From Chryseosolibacter sp035628595 (GTDB taxonomy: Bacteria; Bacteroidota; Bacteroidia; Cytophagales; Cyclobacteriaceae), in the NCBI GenBank assembly GCA_035628595.1, contig DASPJN010000074.1, forward strand, positions 18,545-82,544: a DNA stretch of 64,000 bases. Direction: 5' to 3'. The notes beneath the pieces were generated by a model. It saw only the letters and a program-made list of their open reading frames with translations. It had not been told where the DNA came from and did no database searches. Shown piece by piece: positions 1 through 8,777 of the stretch (the stretch's first letter is position 1; each line of letters opens with the position of its first letter). A program made the translations under genes and the position numbers.

Positions 1-2
1 GG

Positions 3-368
3 ATGAGACACCTCAGAAAGACATACATTAAATCGGTCTTCACCCTGGTTGCAGGTATTGCTTTCTTCAACCTCAGCTTTGTGCTCGCCGAGTTTAAGAT
101 GCTGAATATCACTGACAGCGCGCTCGTTCAAAGTCTTATTAATACCGGATTCGAAGAGGAAACGGAGCACGGCAACGAATCCTCTGAAGCTGATACATCT
201 TCGGTAAAGGGTTTACTCGAACTCTGCTATCAAAATCTCATTCATCACCAGATCCTAACAATTGCCGCGCAGCAGCGTGATAAAGTCATTGAAAATATGG
301 CCGTAAATGCCGGCTATGTTAAGATTATTTCCCCACCTCCCGACCTGGCTTTTTTGTCTATTTCATAA
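3..368 (+). CDS. small membrane-anchored protein of unknown function
   Basis: The 121-residue product has one hydrophobic stretch near residues 11-32 that could be a membrane anchor or signal sequence, then an acidic region around residues 50-68 and a helical stretch. No family is recognised. It lies 93 bases before the carbonic anhydrase gene on the same strand, so it may share a transcript with it. Only two bases precede the ATG in this window, so an earlier start outside the window cannot be excluded. Confidence 0.55.
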   Translation: MRHLRKTYIKSVFTLVAGIAFFNLSFVLAEFKMLNITDSALVQSLINTGFEEETEHGNESSEADTSSVKGLLELCYQNLIHHQILTIAAQQRDKVIENMAVNAGYVKIISPPPDLAFLSIS

Positions 369-461
369 GCGTTTAATCAGCTTAATAATATATACATGCA
401 CCGGCAGGTAGCCGCGCGTTTGTTATGTCCTATTTAACACTAGCCAAAAAACAATCGATAT

Positions 462-1109
462 ATGGATATCTATAAATCATTACTTGAAGGAAATAAGAAT
501 TGGGTAAAAAATAAACTTTCCGAAGATCCGGACTTTTTCAATAGGTTATCTCAGGGTCAAAGCCCCCAGGTACTCTGGATCGGCTGCTCAGATAGTCGTG
601 TGCCTGCAACAGAGATCACAGGCAAAGAGCCGGGGGATATTTTTGTCCACCGCAATATCGCCAACATGGTGGTTCATTCCGACATGAACCTATTGAGCGT
701 ACTTGACTACTCAGTCAACATCCTGAAAGTCAAACACGTAATCGTATGCGGACATTATGGTTGTGGTGGTGTGAAAGCCGCAATGACGAGTGGGCAATAC
801 GGGCTTGTCGACAACTGGCTTCGTCATATTAAAGATGTTTACAGACTTCATGAAAACGAGCTCAACGGAATTGAAGATGAAGAAACTCGTTTTGACCGGT
901 TTGTGGAACTGAATATTATGGAGCAGGTTTTCGACCTCACAAAAACCTCCATCATCCAGAACGCGTGGGCGTCACGAAATGAGCCTGCACTCCACGGCTG
1001 GGTATATAGTATCAAAACGGGTATCATCAAAGATCTGAATGTACGCTTCGATAAAAAGGCCGACATCTCACCGATCTTCCGAATGGAGTCCCCACAAGTA
1101 CCTGTTTAA
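462..1109 (+). CDS. can: beta-class carbonic anhydrase
   Basis: This enzyme interconverts carbon dioxide and bicarbonate using zinc. The beta-class signature is complete: Cys42 in the CSDSRVP motif with its Asp44-Arg46 dyad, then His98 and Cys101 in HYGCGG, which are the zinc ligands. HRNIAN (63-68) is also typical. The length of 215 residues is normal for the family. The ATG is preceded by an AT-rich leader. The next gene is a SulP transporter starting 25 bases downstream, a pairing known from bicarbonate uptake and pH homeostasis. The two are probably co-transcribed. The function is secure; the symbol is by family. Confidence 0.95.
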   Translation: MDIYKSLLEGNKNWVKNKLSEDPDFFNRLSQGQSPQVLWIGCSDSRVPATEITGKEPGDIFVHRNIANMVVHSDMNLLSVLDYSVNILKVKHVIVCGHYGCGGVKAAMTSGQYGLVDNWLRHIKDVYRLHENELNGIEDEETRFDRFVELNIMEQVFDLTKTSIIQNAWASRNEPALHGWVYSIKTGIIKDLNVRFDKKADISPIFRMESPQVPV

Positions 1110-1134
1110 TCTTTCATGCTTTAATCTTGATAAC

Positions 1135-2694
1135 GTGAATTTTTTTAGAACTATAAAATCGGATTTATCCTCAAGCGTAGTCGTCTTTCTTGTAGCGCTT
1201 CCCCTCTGTCTCGGTATCGGGCTTGCATCAACTGGCCAGCCTGATCTCGTGTTTTCCGGCGTCATTGCCGGATTTATCGGAGGGATTGTCGTCGGTTATC
1301 TGAGCGGCTCGCCACTGGGAGTTTCGGGCCCGGCCGCAGGTCTTGTTGTGATCGTCCTTGGCGCGTTTCACACACTTGGCAGCTTTGAGGCTTTTCTCCT
1401 TGCCGTTTTTCTTGCCGGATTGATCCAGTTAATCGCCGGATTTTTGAAGGCCGGAATCATCGGATATTATTTTCCCTCTTCCGTAATAAAAGGAATGTTG
1501 GCTGCCATCGGCCTCACATTGATACTAAAGGAAATCCCACACGCTCTGGGATATGACAAGGACTTCATGGGCGATTTTGCGCTCAATCAGGCAGACGGTC
1601 ATAATACATTCAGTGAGATCTATTACGCACTGATATACCATAGCCCCGGAGCAGTTGTCATAAGCCTTGTCTCTCTTGGCTTGCTGATACTCTTCGAAAA
1701 ACCTTTTATGAAGAAGTTCGGACTCTTTCGGTTTTTACCCGGCGCAGTGTTCGTTGTACTTGCAGGCGTCCTGCTCAATTATCTTTATTCAGGATTCTTT
1801 CCAGACTGGCAGTTAACAGGTGAGCATCTTGTGCAGTTGCCGGTTGCTTCCAACGCGATGGAGTTCATCAGCTTTTTCCGTTTACCGGATTTTTCAGCAT
1901 TGAACAATCCGGACGTGTACATCGCGGCCTTCACTATAGCAATTGTTGCAAGTCTTGAAACACTTCTTTGCGTAGAGGCTACCGACAAGCTTGATCCACA
2001 AAAGCGAAACACACCCACAAACCGGGAATTGAAAGCGCAAGGTATCGGCAATATGATCTCCGGTCTGATTGGTGGACTTCCCATCACGCAGGTAATCGTC
2101 AGAAGTTCCGCTAACATTAATGCGGGAGCCAAGTCGAAGTGGTCAGCAATTTTCCACGGTGTGATCTTGCTTTGCTCGGCGATTCTCATTCCAACGGCGA
2201 TCAACCTTATTCCTTTAGCCTCGCTTGCAGCAATCCTGTTAATGGTGGGATACAAGCTATCCAAGGTTTCATTGTACAAAACGATGTATAAGAACGGATG
2301 GGATCAGTTGATACCTTTCATGGCCACAATTCTGGGCATTTTGCTCACTGATTTATTAAAAGGAATTGCGATCGGAATGGTGTTTGCGATTTTCTACATA
2401 TTACGTCGAAACTACCGCCATTCATATTCCTACAAGAAGAATACGAACCATGAGGGTGAAGTTGTCGAGCTGCGGTTATCGGAAGAAGTGACTTTTCTGA
2501 ACAAAGCAAGCATTCAGATGAGTCTCGATGGATTGCCAACAAATTCGAAGGTGATTATCGACGGATCACATTCTGTTGAAATCGATCATGACGTGCTCGA
2601 ACTCATCCAGGATTTCAGAAGACATACAGCCCCCTCCAGGAATATCAAGGTGGAAACCATTGGCATTCGGGAAGTTGAAATTTCAGGGCATTAA
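1135..2694 (+). CDS. SulP family anion transporter with STAS domain (probable bicarbonate transporter)
   Basis: The product is an inner-membrane transporter of the SulP family. About ten to twelve hydrophobic segments run from residue 15 to 430, beginning with the typical start VVFLVALPLCLGIGLAS, and a C-terminal STAS domain occupies roughly residues 440-515. The longest open frame starts at an ATG at 1039, but this lies inside the carbonic anhydrase gene and adds a tail with no SulP homology. The GTG at 1135 gives the expected N-terminus (xNFFRTIKSDLSSS), so I chose it, 519 residues. Coupling with a carbonic anhydrase suggests bicarbonate as substrate rather than sulfate; that is inference from context. 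Confidence 0.88.
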   Translation: MNFFRTIKSDLSSSVVVFLVALPLCLGIGLASTGQPDLVFSGVIAGFIGGIVVGYLSGSPLGVSGPAAGLVVIVLGAFHTLGSFEAFLLAVFLAGLIQLIAGFLKAGIIGYYFPSSVIKGMLAAIGLTLILKEIPHALGYDKDFMGDFALNQADGHNTFSEIYYALIYHSPGAVVISLVSLGLLILFEKPFMKKFGLFRFLPGAVFVVLAGVLLNYLYSGFFPDWQLTGEHLVQLPVASNAMEFISFFRLPDFSALNNPDVYIAAFTIAIVASLETLLCVEATDKLDPQKRNTPTNRELKAQGIGNMISGLIGGLPITQVIVRSSANINAGAKSKWSAIFHGVILLCSAILIPTAINLIPLASLAAILLMVGYKLSKVSLYKTMYKNGWDQLIPFMATILGILLTDLLKGIAIGMVFAIFYILRRNYRHSYSYKKNTNHEGEVVELRLSEEVTFLNKASIQMSLDGLPTNSKVIIDGSHSVEIDHDVLELIQDFRRHTAPSRNIKVETIGIREVEISGH

Positions 2695-2717
2695 CATCCC
2701 CTGGAAACGTGGCGTAA

Positions 2718-2748
2718 GGACCGGTTAGTTTTGGTACCGGTCCTTTTT
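2718..2748 (+). terminator. intrinsic terminator after the SulP gene
   Basis: An 8-bp stem, GGACCGGT (2718-2725) with ACCGGTCC (2736-2743), and a 10-base loop are followed directly by five T. It closes the carbonic anhydrase-SulP transcript and separates it from tyrS. Confidence 0.85.
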
Positions 2749-2779
2749 CATTTTCATCACCCATTCAACGCTCATTTTA

Positions 2780-2787
2780 TATCTTTG
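2780..2787 (+). promoter_or_regulatory. candidate -7 promoter box for tyrS
   Basis: TATCTTTG matches the Bacteroidota -7 consensus TAnnTTTG and lies 17 bases before the tyrS ATG, after the preceding terminator. I see no convincing -33 TTG partner, so this is a candidate only. A transcript starting a few bases after it would have a very short leader. Confidence 0.45.
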
Positions 2788-2803
2788 CGCGAAACATTTA
2801 ACG

Positions 2804-4084
2804 ATGACAAACTTTGTTGACGAACTGAGATGGCGTGGAATGCTGCATGATATCATGCCAGGCACGGAAGAGCAACTGATGAAAGAATCCACTGCAGGTT
2901 ATATTGGTTTCGATCCAACCGCTGATTCCCTTCATATCGGACATCTTACGCAAGTGATGACGCTGCTTCATTTTCAACGTGCAGGCCATAAGCCATTTGC
3001 TTTGGTTGGCGGCGCAACGGGAATGGTAGGCGACCCTTCCGGGAAGTCGGCCGAGCGCAATCTTTTGTCGGAGGAAATTTTGCAACACAATGTTGCGTGT
3101 GTAAAAAAACAGCTTGAAAAATTTCTGGACTTCAGCGGAAACAACGCTGCGGAAATGGTTAACAACTACGACTGGTTTAAGGATTTTCGTTTCCTTGATT
3201 TCATTCGTGACGTTGGAAAGCATATCACTGTCAATTATATGATGTCGAAGGATTCCGTTCAAAAGAGATTGGAATCCGGATTATCCTTCACCGAATTTTC
3301 ATATCAACTCGTACAGGGTTATGACTTCTACTGGTTGCATACGAACAAGAAATGCAAACTTCAGATGGGTGGTTCAGACCAGTGGGGAAACATCGTAACC
3401 GGTACGGAACTCATTCGCAGAAAATCCGATGGCGATGCCTATGCGTTAACAACCAAATTGTTGACAAAGGCAGACGGTACCAAGTTTGGGAAATCGGAAG
3501 GTGGAAATGTTTGGCTGGATGCAGAGAAAACTTCTCCTTATACTTTTTATCAATATTGGCTAAACATCTCTGATGAGGACGCGGCAACGTGCATTAAGAT
3601 CTTCACCCATTTTACAAAACAGGAAATTGATGTACTGATAGCGGAGCATCAAAGTGCTCCACATCTCCGTAAGCTACAGCAGGCGTTGGCAAAGGATATC
3701 ACAATTCGTGTACACTCGTCTTCCGATTATGAAACAGCGATAAAAGCGACAAACTTGCTGTTTGGCTCATCCACAACGGAAGATCTTAGAGCGTTAAATG
3801 AAAGTACTTTTCTTTCGGTGTTTGAAGGCGTTCCGCAGGTAACGATTGCCAGATCCGAATTTGAATCCACACCAACGGTTACCGATCTATTGTCTTCGGT
3901 AACGAAATCAATCGTGTTTCCATCGAAGGGTGAAGCGAGAAAGATGATCCAGGCTGGCGGAGTAAGCATCAACAAAACGAAGCTTGAAGATGTGAATCAG
4001 AAACCTGCGTTTGAATTGCTACATGGCAAGTATTTACTCGCGCAGAAAGGAAAGAAGAATTATTATTTGATCAGAGTTGATTAA
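2804..4084 (+). CDS. tyrS: tyrosine--tRNA ligase
   Basis: Charges tRNA-Tyr with tyrosine in the cytoplasm. Class I aminoacyl-tRNA synthetase motifs are present: HIGH at residues 44-47 and the KMSKS equivalent KFGKS at 227-231. The tyrosine-binding region includes GFDPTADSLHIGH and QMGGSDQWGN. A C-terminal S4 RNA-binding domain follows from about residue 355. The 426-residue length is usual for bacterial TyrS. It is a single gene between a terminator and a convergent barrel gene. Stop codons of the two convergent genes are about 20 bases apart with no separate terminator visible. Confidence 0.97.
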   Translation: MTNFVDELRWRGMLHDIMPGTEEQLMKESTAGYIGFDPTADSLHIGHLTQVMTLLHFQRAGHKPFALVGGATGMVGDPSGKSAERNLLSEEILQHNVACVKKQLEKFLDFSGNNAAEMVNNYDWFKDFRFLDFIRDVGKHITVNYMMSKDSVQKRLESGLSFTEFSYQLVQGYDFYWLHTNKKCKLQMGGSDQWGNIVTGTELIRRKSDGDAYALTTKLLTKADGTKFGKSEGGNVWLDAEKTSPYTFYQYWLNISDEDAATCIKIFTHFTKQEIDVLIAEHQSAPHLRKLQQALAKDITIRVHSSSDYETAIKATNLLFGSSTTEDLRALNESTFLSVFEGVPQVTIARSEFESTPTVTDLLSSVTKSIVFPSKGEARKMIQAGGVSINKTKLEDVNQKPAFELLHGKYLLAQKGKKNYYLIRVD

Positions 4085-4105
4085 ATACGCGGCAACGAAC
4101 TAATG

Positions 4106-4753
4106 CTATTTCTGTTGAAGCTTAACGCCGAGTGAAATTTGAAACGCCCCATTTTTTACCGTCTCGTTACCCTCATCATTGTCGACAACGTTGCTAAGTC
4201 CAGCGTAATAACGCGCAGAAGCATTGATAGGCCCGAAATCGTAACCCAAACCAATATTCAGTCCGAAATCCAAATCTTTTGCTTCTTTTAACTTCTGGCT
4301 TCCACTTTCTGAAAGGACTTCATCACTGTCAACATATACTGTAACATCATATTTACCTTTCGCATTTAAGAGAAAGCTTAATGTCGGTCCAGCAAAAAGA
4401 CTAACCTGACCGAATTTGTATGCAAAGAGCAAAGGAAAACTTAGGTAATTTAGGTTTGCTACGAATTCACCTTTTTCGTGAATTTCATTAAATCCATCGT
4501 TGTACCTATCATCAAAAGTTTCCTTAGCGCCCATGGAAGAGTACAATGCTTCCGGCTGGAAGGACAGCTCCTCGGAGATAGGTACTTGCAAATAGCCACC
4601 CAGGTGAAACCCAAGTCGCGCTTTCGGGTTCTCCCCTTCTGACGGATGCATATTCGCGATGTTCAAACCAGCTTTCAACCCGCCGGTAACTTGAGCGTAA
4701 GATGGACAAACAAAGGCCGTCAAAAAGAAAACAGCCAAGAATGTTTTTTTCAT
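4106..4753 (-). CDS. outer-membrane beta-barrel protein (porin family)
   Basis: A secreted 215-residue protein with signal peptide MKKTFLAVFFLTAFVCPSYA and alternating beta-strand segments ending in a hydrophobic strand, as in the Bacteroidota OMP_b-brl_2 family. It shares GGLKAGLNIANM near the mature N-terminus with the two barrel genes upstream. The open frame extends 15 codons further, but that extension covers the terminator of the upstream gene; the ATG at 4753 before the signal peptide is the real start. Substrate and role are unknown; such proteins are often small passive barrels or adhesion-related. Confidence 0.85.
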   Translation of the reverse strand: MKKTFLAVFFLTAFVCPSYAQVTGGLKAGLNIANMHPSEGENPKARLGFHLGGYLQVPISEELSFQPEALYSSMGAKETFDDRYNDGFNEIHEKGEFVANLNYLSFPLLFAYKFGQVSLFAGPTLSFLLNAKGKYDVTVYVDSDEVLSESGSQKLKEAKDLDFGLNIGLGYDFGPINASARYYAGLSNVVDNDEGNETVKNGAFQISLGVKLQQK

Positions 4754-4763
4754 AATATTTAGA

Positions 4764-4793
4764 TAAAAAAAAAGCTGTCCGGGACGGACAGCT
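4764..4793 (-). terminator. intrinsic terminator after the second barrel gene
   Basis: On the minus strand an 8-bp stem (AGCTGTCC with GGACAGCT, plus-strand 4773-4793) has a five-base loop and is followed by a run of nine T. It ends the transcript of the gene at 4813-5400, so the neighbouring barrel paralogue at 4106 needs its own promoter or read-through. Confidence 0.88.
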
Positions 4794-4812
4794 TCCACAT
4801 TTTTTTTAATAC

Positions 4813-5400
4813 TTAATCGTCACCACCGAAAAGCGTATACCCGATTGACAGTTGAATTACATTGTTTGTAACTTTAACGTCTTCATCGGTGTCGACAATG
4901 TTTGATAGACCAGCTGAATACCTCAATGTCGCGTTCAGCTTACCAAATTCAGCTCCAAGACCGAAGTTAAATCCAAAGTCTGTACCGTTGTAAAACTCTT
5001 TCACATCATCCTCTCCAGATTCGCCGTCTCCTTCCCACTTCTCCTTAGCGCCTAAAAGAAGACCTAGCTGTGGTCCTGCCTGCACGTTAATATTGCCGAA
5101 TGAATACTTAACCATAACTGGAATTGAAAGATAGTTAAGTTTCGTTGTCGCTTCGAAATCTCCCTCTGACACCTTGGCACCTACTGAATTATACAATAAT
5201 TCAGGTTGAATGCTCAACTGTTCGGACATTGCAAAATTCAGATATCCACCAAGATGGATGCTTGTTCTCATGTCTGTGTTTTCAGCATCGCCGCCTACAT
5301 TGGCAAAGTTAAAACCTGCCTTGGCACCAATGCTCATTTGCGCGAAAGACACTATTGAAAAAGCACAAATCGCAATCGCTGATAGTAATAGTTTTTTCAT
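4813..5400 (-). CDS. outer-membrane beta-barrel protein (porin family), paralogue
   Basis: The 195-residue product begins with signal peptide MKKLLLSAIAICAFSIVSFA and a mature start MSIGAKAGFNFANVGG. The region SEQLSIQPELLYNSVGAK closely parallels SEELSFQPEALYSSMGAK in the gene at 4106, and both end with a conserved ARYSAGLSN/ARYYAGLSN-type strand, so these are tandem paralogues. A long acidic loop (EGDGESGEDDVKEF) lies about two thirds along. It is probably located in the outer membrane. No specific ligand can be read. Confidence 0.85.
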   Translation of the reverse strand: MKKLLLSAIAICAFSIVSFAQMSIGAKAGFNFANVGGDAENTDMRTSIHLGGYLNFAMSEQLSIQPELLYNSVGAKVSEGDFEATTKLNYLSIPVMVKYSFGNINVQAGPQLGLLLGAKEKWEGDGESGEDDVKEFYNGTDFGFNFGLGAEFGKLNATLRYSAGLSNIVDTDEDVKVTNNVIQLSIGYTLFGGDD

Positions 5401-5476
5401 AACTAGACTTTATTTGGTTTTAAAAGTTTAAGCAATATCAAATATTAGAATTAATTCTCACAAGAAAGAGGAGAAA

Positions 5477-6088
5477 TTACTTTCCAAACTTGAAAAGTTT
5501 ATAGCCAAGCGATAATTGGAAAACCTGGTTCTTTGCCTCAGGTGCACCGTCACCATCGTATAACTTCGAAAGGCCAAGATTATACCTCGCATCAATTGTC
5601 AAGCCAAACGGCAAATCCCAGCCTGCACCCAATGCAGCACTGATGTCGGATTTTTTCATCTCGTCCTTGATGTTCTCTTTACTGATATTACCGAGGTCAT
5701 CAACAAACTCCTGATCTGCCTTTGTAACAAAACCAAACTGTGGCCCTACCTGAAGATTAAGACCCGCTGCGAGATAAAGTTTTACAATGATAGGTATATT
5801 AAGATAGCTGTAGTTGGCGTGGAGATCTTCATTGTTAAATGAGACTGTGCTTCCCTGTTGTGAGAAAATTACTTCCGGTTGAATACCAATCTTAGTAAGT
5901 TTTACAAGTGCAAATGCGCCTCCGTGAAATCCGGTTCTGCTCTTATAATTTTCGCCAGCTGAAGCATCCGTATTAATATTTGCGAAATTAGGGCCTGCCT
6001 TTATCCCTATAGCGAACTCTGCCTGTGCTAATGCTGGTAGAACTGAAACACATAATAGTGCTAATGCCAGTAGAAGTTTGTTTTTCAT
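5477..6088 (-). CDS. outer-membrane beta-barrel protein (porin family), third paralogue
   Basis: A 203-residue member of the same family, with signal peptide MKNKLLLALALLCVSVLPALA and mature start EFAIGIKAGPNFANI. The internal IGIQPEVIFSQQGS segment aligns with the QPELLY segment of its neighbours. It ends with QLSLGYKLFKFGK, a typical terminal strand. The three genes lie in one direction with about 60-80 base gaps, as expected from tandem duplication followed by divergence. Confidence 0.85.
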   Translation of the reverse strand: MKNKLLLALALLCVSVLPALAQAEFAIGIKAGPNFANINTDASAGENYKSRTGFHGGAFALVKLTKIGIQPEVIFSQQGSTVSFNNEDLHANYSYLNIPIIVKLYLAAGLNLQVGPQFGFVTKADQEFVDDLGNISKENIKDEMKKSDISAALGAGWDLPFGLTIDARYNLGLSKLYDGDGAPEAKNQVFQLSLGYKLFKFGK

Positions 6089-6135
6089 TGTAGTTGATGT
6101 TAGTTGTTATGTCGACGTTAAAGATAATCATTTCA

Positions 6136-6170
6136 TAGAAAAAACAGGCTATCCTTCAAGACAGCCTGTT
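6136..6170 (-). terminator. intrinsic terminator after the fourth barrel gene
   Basis: Minus-strand hairpin with arms AACAGGCT and AGCCTGTT (plus-strand 6143-6150 and 6163-6170), partly extended inward, followed by a T-rich run. It ends the transcript coming from the gene at 6223-6723. Confidence 0.82.
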
Positions 6171-6222
6171 TAAAAAAGTTAATGCGCGAAACATTTGTTC
6201 CGCAAATATCTTACAATTGTAA

Positions 6223-6723
6223 TTACTCGCTACCGAGATAGAAGCTAAAGCCTACATTCAATCCAAATCTAGTGGCATCAAGATCACCAGAAAGCAAATC
6301 GATATTCAACGTAGGTTCAATCGCGATGTTATCCGTGATAAATGCAGCATAACCACCTTCGATGCCTAGAACTGTTGCAGATGCATCCGTCTCCCCATAA
6401 TCTTCCTTATAGGTTCCAAGACTGGCGCCGAGAATAATAGTGTTATTTAAGTAATATCTGCCAAATATCCCAAAGCCAATTTTCGATGTATCATCGATCT
6501 TGGCGTAATCAAGTTTCAAACCTCCGACTACATTTTCAATGAAGAAGTAACCAACCTTTCCGTGTAAATCGAATTCGCTGAAGCTGTCTCCTCCATCAGG
6601 ACTAACATTTGTAAAACCAAAATTTGACCCAGCACCTACCAGGATTGTTCCCTGTGATATCTGTGCCTGTCCAGTAAATAGGGCCGCAAAGACAATCAGA
6701 CCAGTAAATAAAATTTTTTTCAT
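6223..6723 (-). CDS. outer-membrane beta-barrel protein
   Basis: The 166-residue product has signal peptide MKKILFTGLIVFAALFTGQAQ and eight-strand-barrel-like alternating segments (GKVGYFFIENVVGGLKLDYA, FGRYYLNNTIILGASLG and similar). It belongs to a different barrel subfamily from the three paralogues downstream. The open frame begins earlier at 6768, overlapping the urocanase stop, but the ATG at 6723 precedes the signal peptide. It sits 41 bases after the urocanase gene on the same strand and could be read through from it. Confidence 0.8.
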   Translation of the reverse strand: MKKILFTGLIVFAALFTGQAQISQGTILVGAGSNFGFTNVSPDGGDSFSEFDLHGKVGYFFIENVVGGLKLDYAKIDDTSKIGFGIFGRYYLNNTIILGASLGTYKEDYGETDASATVLGIEGGYAAFITDNIAIEPTLNIDLLSGDLDATRFGLNVGFSFYLGSE

Positions 6724-6764
6724 AAGTGTATAAAAATTTATGGTCGCAAATTTATTGAAACATT

Positions 6765-8777
6765 TCACTTGCCAAACAATTTGTCGACGAGTGGTAATTT
6801 GACTTCATTCGGCCATGTAATTTTTATCCGTTCGTTCTCGGTCATTTCTTTCTTAATCGTTGACAGCGCATTCGGATTGCGCGCCCATGCTCTTCGCGCT
6901 ATTCCATTAGTCACATCGAAGTATAACATGTTACGTAAGTTTTCATCTGCTTTTTCACTTCCGTCCAGCAACATGCCGAAACCTCCGTTGATGACCTCAC
7001 CCCATCCTACTCCGCCACCGTTATGTATTGATACCCACGTCGCTCCACGGAATGAATCACCGATCACATTCTGAATGGCCATGTCAGCGGTGAACCTTGA
7101 TCCGTCGTAGATATTCGAAGTTTCACGATAAGGGCTGTCCGTTCCGGATACGTCATGATGATCGCGTCCAAGCACAACGGGGTCTATCTGTTTGTCTCTC
7201 ACCGCCTTGTTGAAAGCCGAAGCGATTTTCATTCTTCCCTCCGCGTCAGCATACAGTATCCTCGCTTTCGATCCAACCACCAGCTTGTTTTCAGAAGCCT
7301 GTTTTATCCATTGGATGTTATCTTGTAACTGCGAAACAATTTCTGGTCTGGCGGTGAGGAGAATTTCCTCAAGCACGTCACAGGCGATGTTGTCTGTTCG
7401 ATCCAGGTCCGCCTGATGTCCCGAAGTACATACCCAGCGAAAAGGCCCAAAGCCAAAATCAAAGCACATTGGTCCCATGATATCCTGAACATAAGAAGGA
7501 TACCTGAAATCAATTCCATTGTCCGCCATAACTTCCGCGCCTGCGCGCGACGCTTCGAGCAAAAAAGCATTTCCGTAGTCGAAGAAATATGTACCTCGCG
7601 CTGCGTGTTTGTTAATCAGCGTTGTCTGTTTTCGCAATGAAGTCCGAACGAGTTCTCTGAAATGCTCGGGCTTTTCCGCCATCATACGATTGGCGTCTTC
7701 AAAAGAAAGGCCGACCGGATAATAGCCACCAGCCCAGGGGTTGTGCAGGGAAGTCTGATCGGAGCCTAAGTCAACATAAATCGCCTCTCTATCAAGTAGA
7801 TCCCACAAATCGACAATGTTACCCTGGAACGCGATCGAAACAACCTCTTTGTTCTTAACAACATCTTTCAGCCGGCGAACAAGTTGGCCATGGTCTGCGA
7901 TGACTTCATCAACCCACCCCTGACTATGCCGTTTTTCAATCACTTTTTCGTTTACCTCTGCTACGACGGAAATACATCCTGCAATCTTCGCGGCTTTGGG
8001 CTGAGCGCCACTCATACCACCCAATCCCGACGACACAAAGAGCTTCCCCGTGAGTCCCTCGTTATCTTTTTGAATTTTCCTCCCTGCATTCAGCACGGTA
8101 ATGGTTGTACCGTGAACAATTCCCTGCGGACCAATGTACATGTAAGACCCCGCAGTCATCTGGCCATATTGCGTCACGCCCAGCGCGTTGAACCGCTCCC
8201 AGTCATCCTGCGTCGAGTAGTTTGGGATCATCATTCCATTTGTCACAACGACGCGTGGGGCATTTCTTGAAGAAGGAAACAATCCCATTGGGTGACCGGA
8301 GTACATGTGCAACGTTTGTTCATCATCCATCCTCGCCAGGTATTTCATTGTCAACAGGTACTGCGCCCAATTCTGAAACACTGCGCCGTTGCCGCCATAG
8401 GTGATCAACTCATGTGGATGCTGTGCCACGGCGGGGTCCAGGTTGTTCTGGATCATCAGCATGATCGAGGCTGCCTGTAATGACTTGTGCGGATACTCAT
8501 GGATTGGCCGGGCAAACATTTCGTAATCTGGGCGGAAGCGGTACATGTAGATCCTCCCAAAACGTTGCAACTCATCGTAGAATTCGGGAGCGAGGACTTC
8601 ATGGTGCTTCGTTTCGAAATATCGGAGCGCGTTTCGAAGCGCGAGCTTCTTCTCCTCCACTGTCAGAATATCTTTTCGTTTCGGAGCATGGTTTGCGTTC
8701 GAATCATACTTCGCCGGCGGTGGAAGCTCATCTGGAATTCCTTGCAGTATCTGATCTTTGAATGAAAGTGAGGTCAT
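6765..8777 (-). CDS. hutU: urocanate hydratase (urocanase)
   Basis: Converts urocanate to imidazolone propionate in histidine degradation, using tightly bound NAD as electrophile. The 670 residues place it in the long urocanase class. Visible signatures are ITYGGNGAVFQNWAQY (about 125-140), the glycine-rich NAD-binding part FVSSGLGGMSGAQPKAA, and the region MGPMCFDFGFGPFRWVCTSG. No other hut gene (hutH, hutI, hutG) is in the window. Its ATG overlaps the TGA of the upstream patatin gene by four bases, so it is translated as the third gene of a minus-strand operon with a metallo-hydrolase and a patatin. Confidence 0.95.
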   Translation of the reverse strand: MTSLSFKDQILQGIPDELPPPAKYDSNANHAPKRKDILTVEEKKLALRNALRYFETKHHEVLAPEFYDELQRFGRIYMYRFRPDYEMFARPIHEYPHKSLQAASIMLMIQNNLDPAVAQHPHELITYGGNGAVFQNWAQYLLTMKYLARMDDEQTLHMYSGHPMGLFPSSRNAPRVVVTNGMMIPNYSTQDDWERFNALGVTQYGQMTAGSYMYIGPQGIVHGTTITVLNAGRKIQKDNEGLTGKLFVSSGLGGMSGAQPKAAKIAGCISVVAEVNEKVIEKRHSQGWVDEVIADHGQLVRRLKDVVKNKEVVSIAFQGNIVDLWDLLDREAIYVDLGSDQTSLHNPWAGGYYPVGLSFEDANRMMAEKPEHFRELVRTSLRKQTTLINKHAARGTYFFDYGNAFLLEASRAGAEVMADNGIDFRYPSYVQDIMGPMCFDFGFGPFRWVCTSGHQADLDRTDNIACDVLEEILLTARPEIVSQLQDNIQWIKQASENKLVVGSKARILYADAEGRMKIASAFNKAVRDKQIDPVVLGRDHHDVSGTDSPYRETSNIYDGSRFTADMAIQNVIGDSFRGATWVSIHNGGGVGWGEVINGGFGMLLDGSEKADENLRNMLYFDVTNGIARRAWARNPNALSTIKKEMTENERIKITWPNEVKLPLVDKLFGK

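Noticed and set aside
1785..2279. A 164-codon minus-strand frame opposite the SulP gene
   Set aside because: It lies fully inside the transporter gene on the other strand and has no family pattern; it mirrors SulP codon usage.
2798..3262. A 154-codon minus-strand frame opposite tyrS
   Set aside because: It is antisense to a certain gene and has no recognisable domain.
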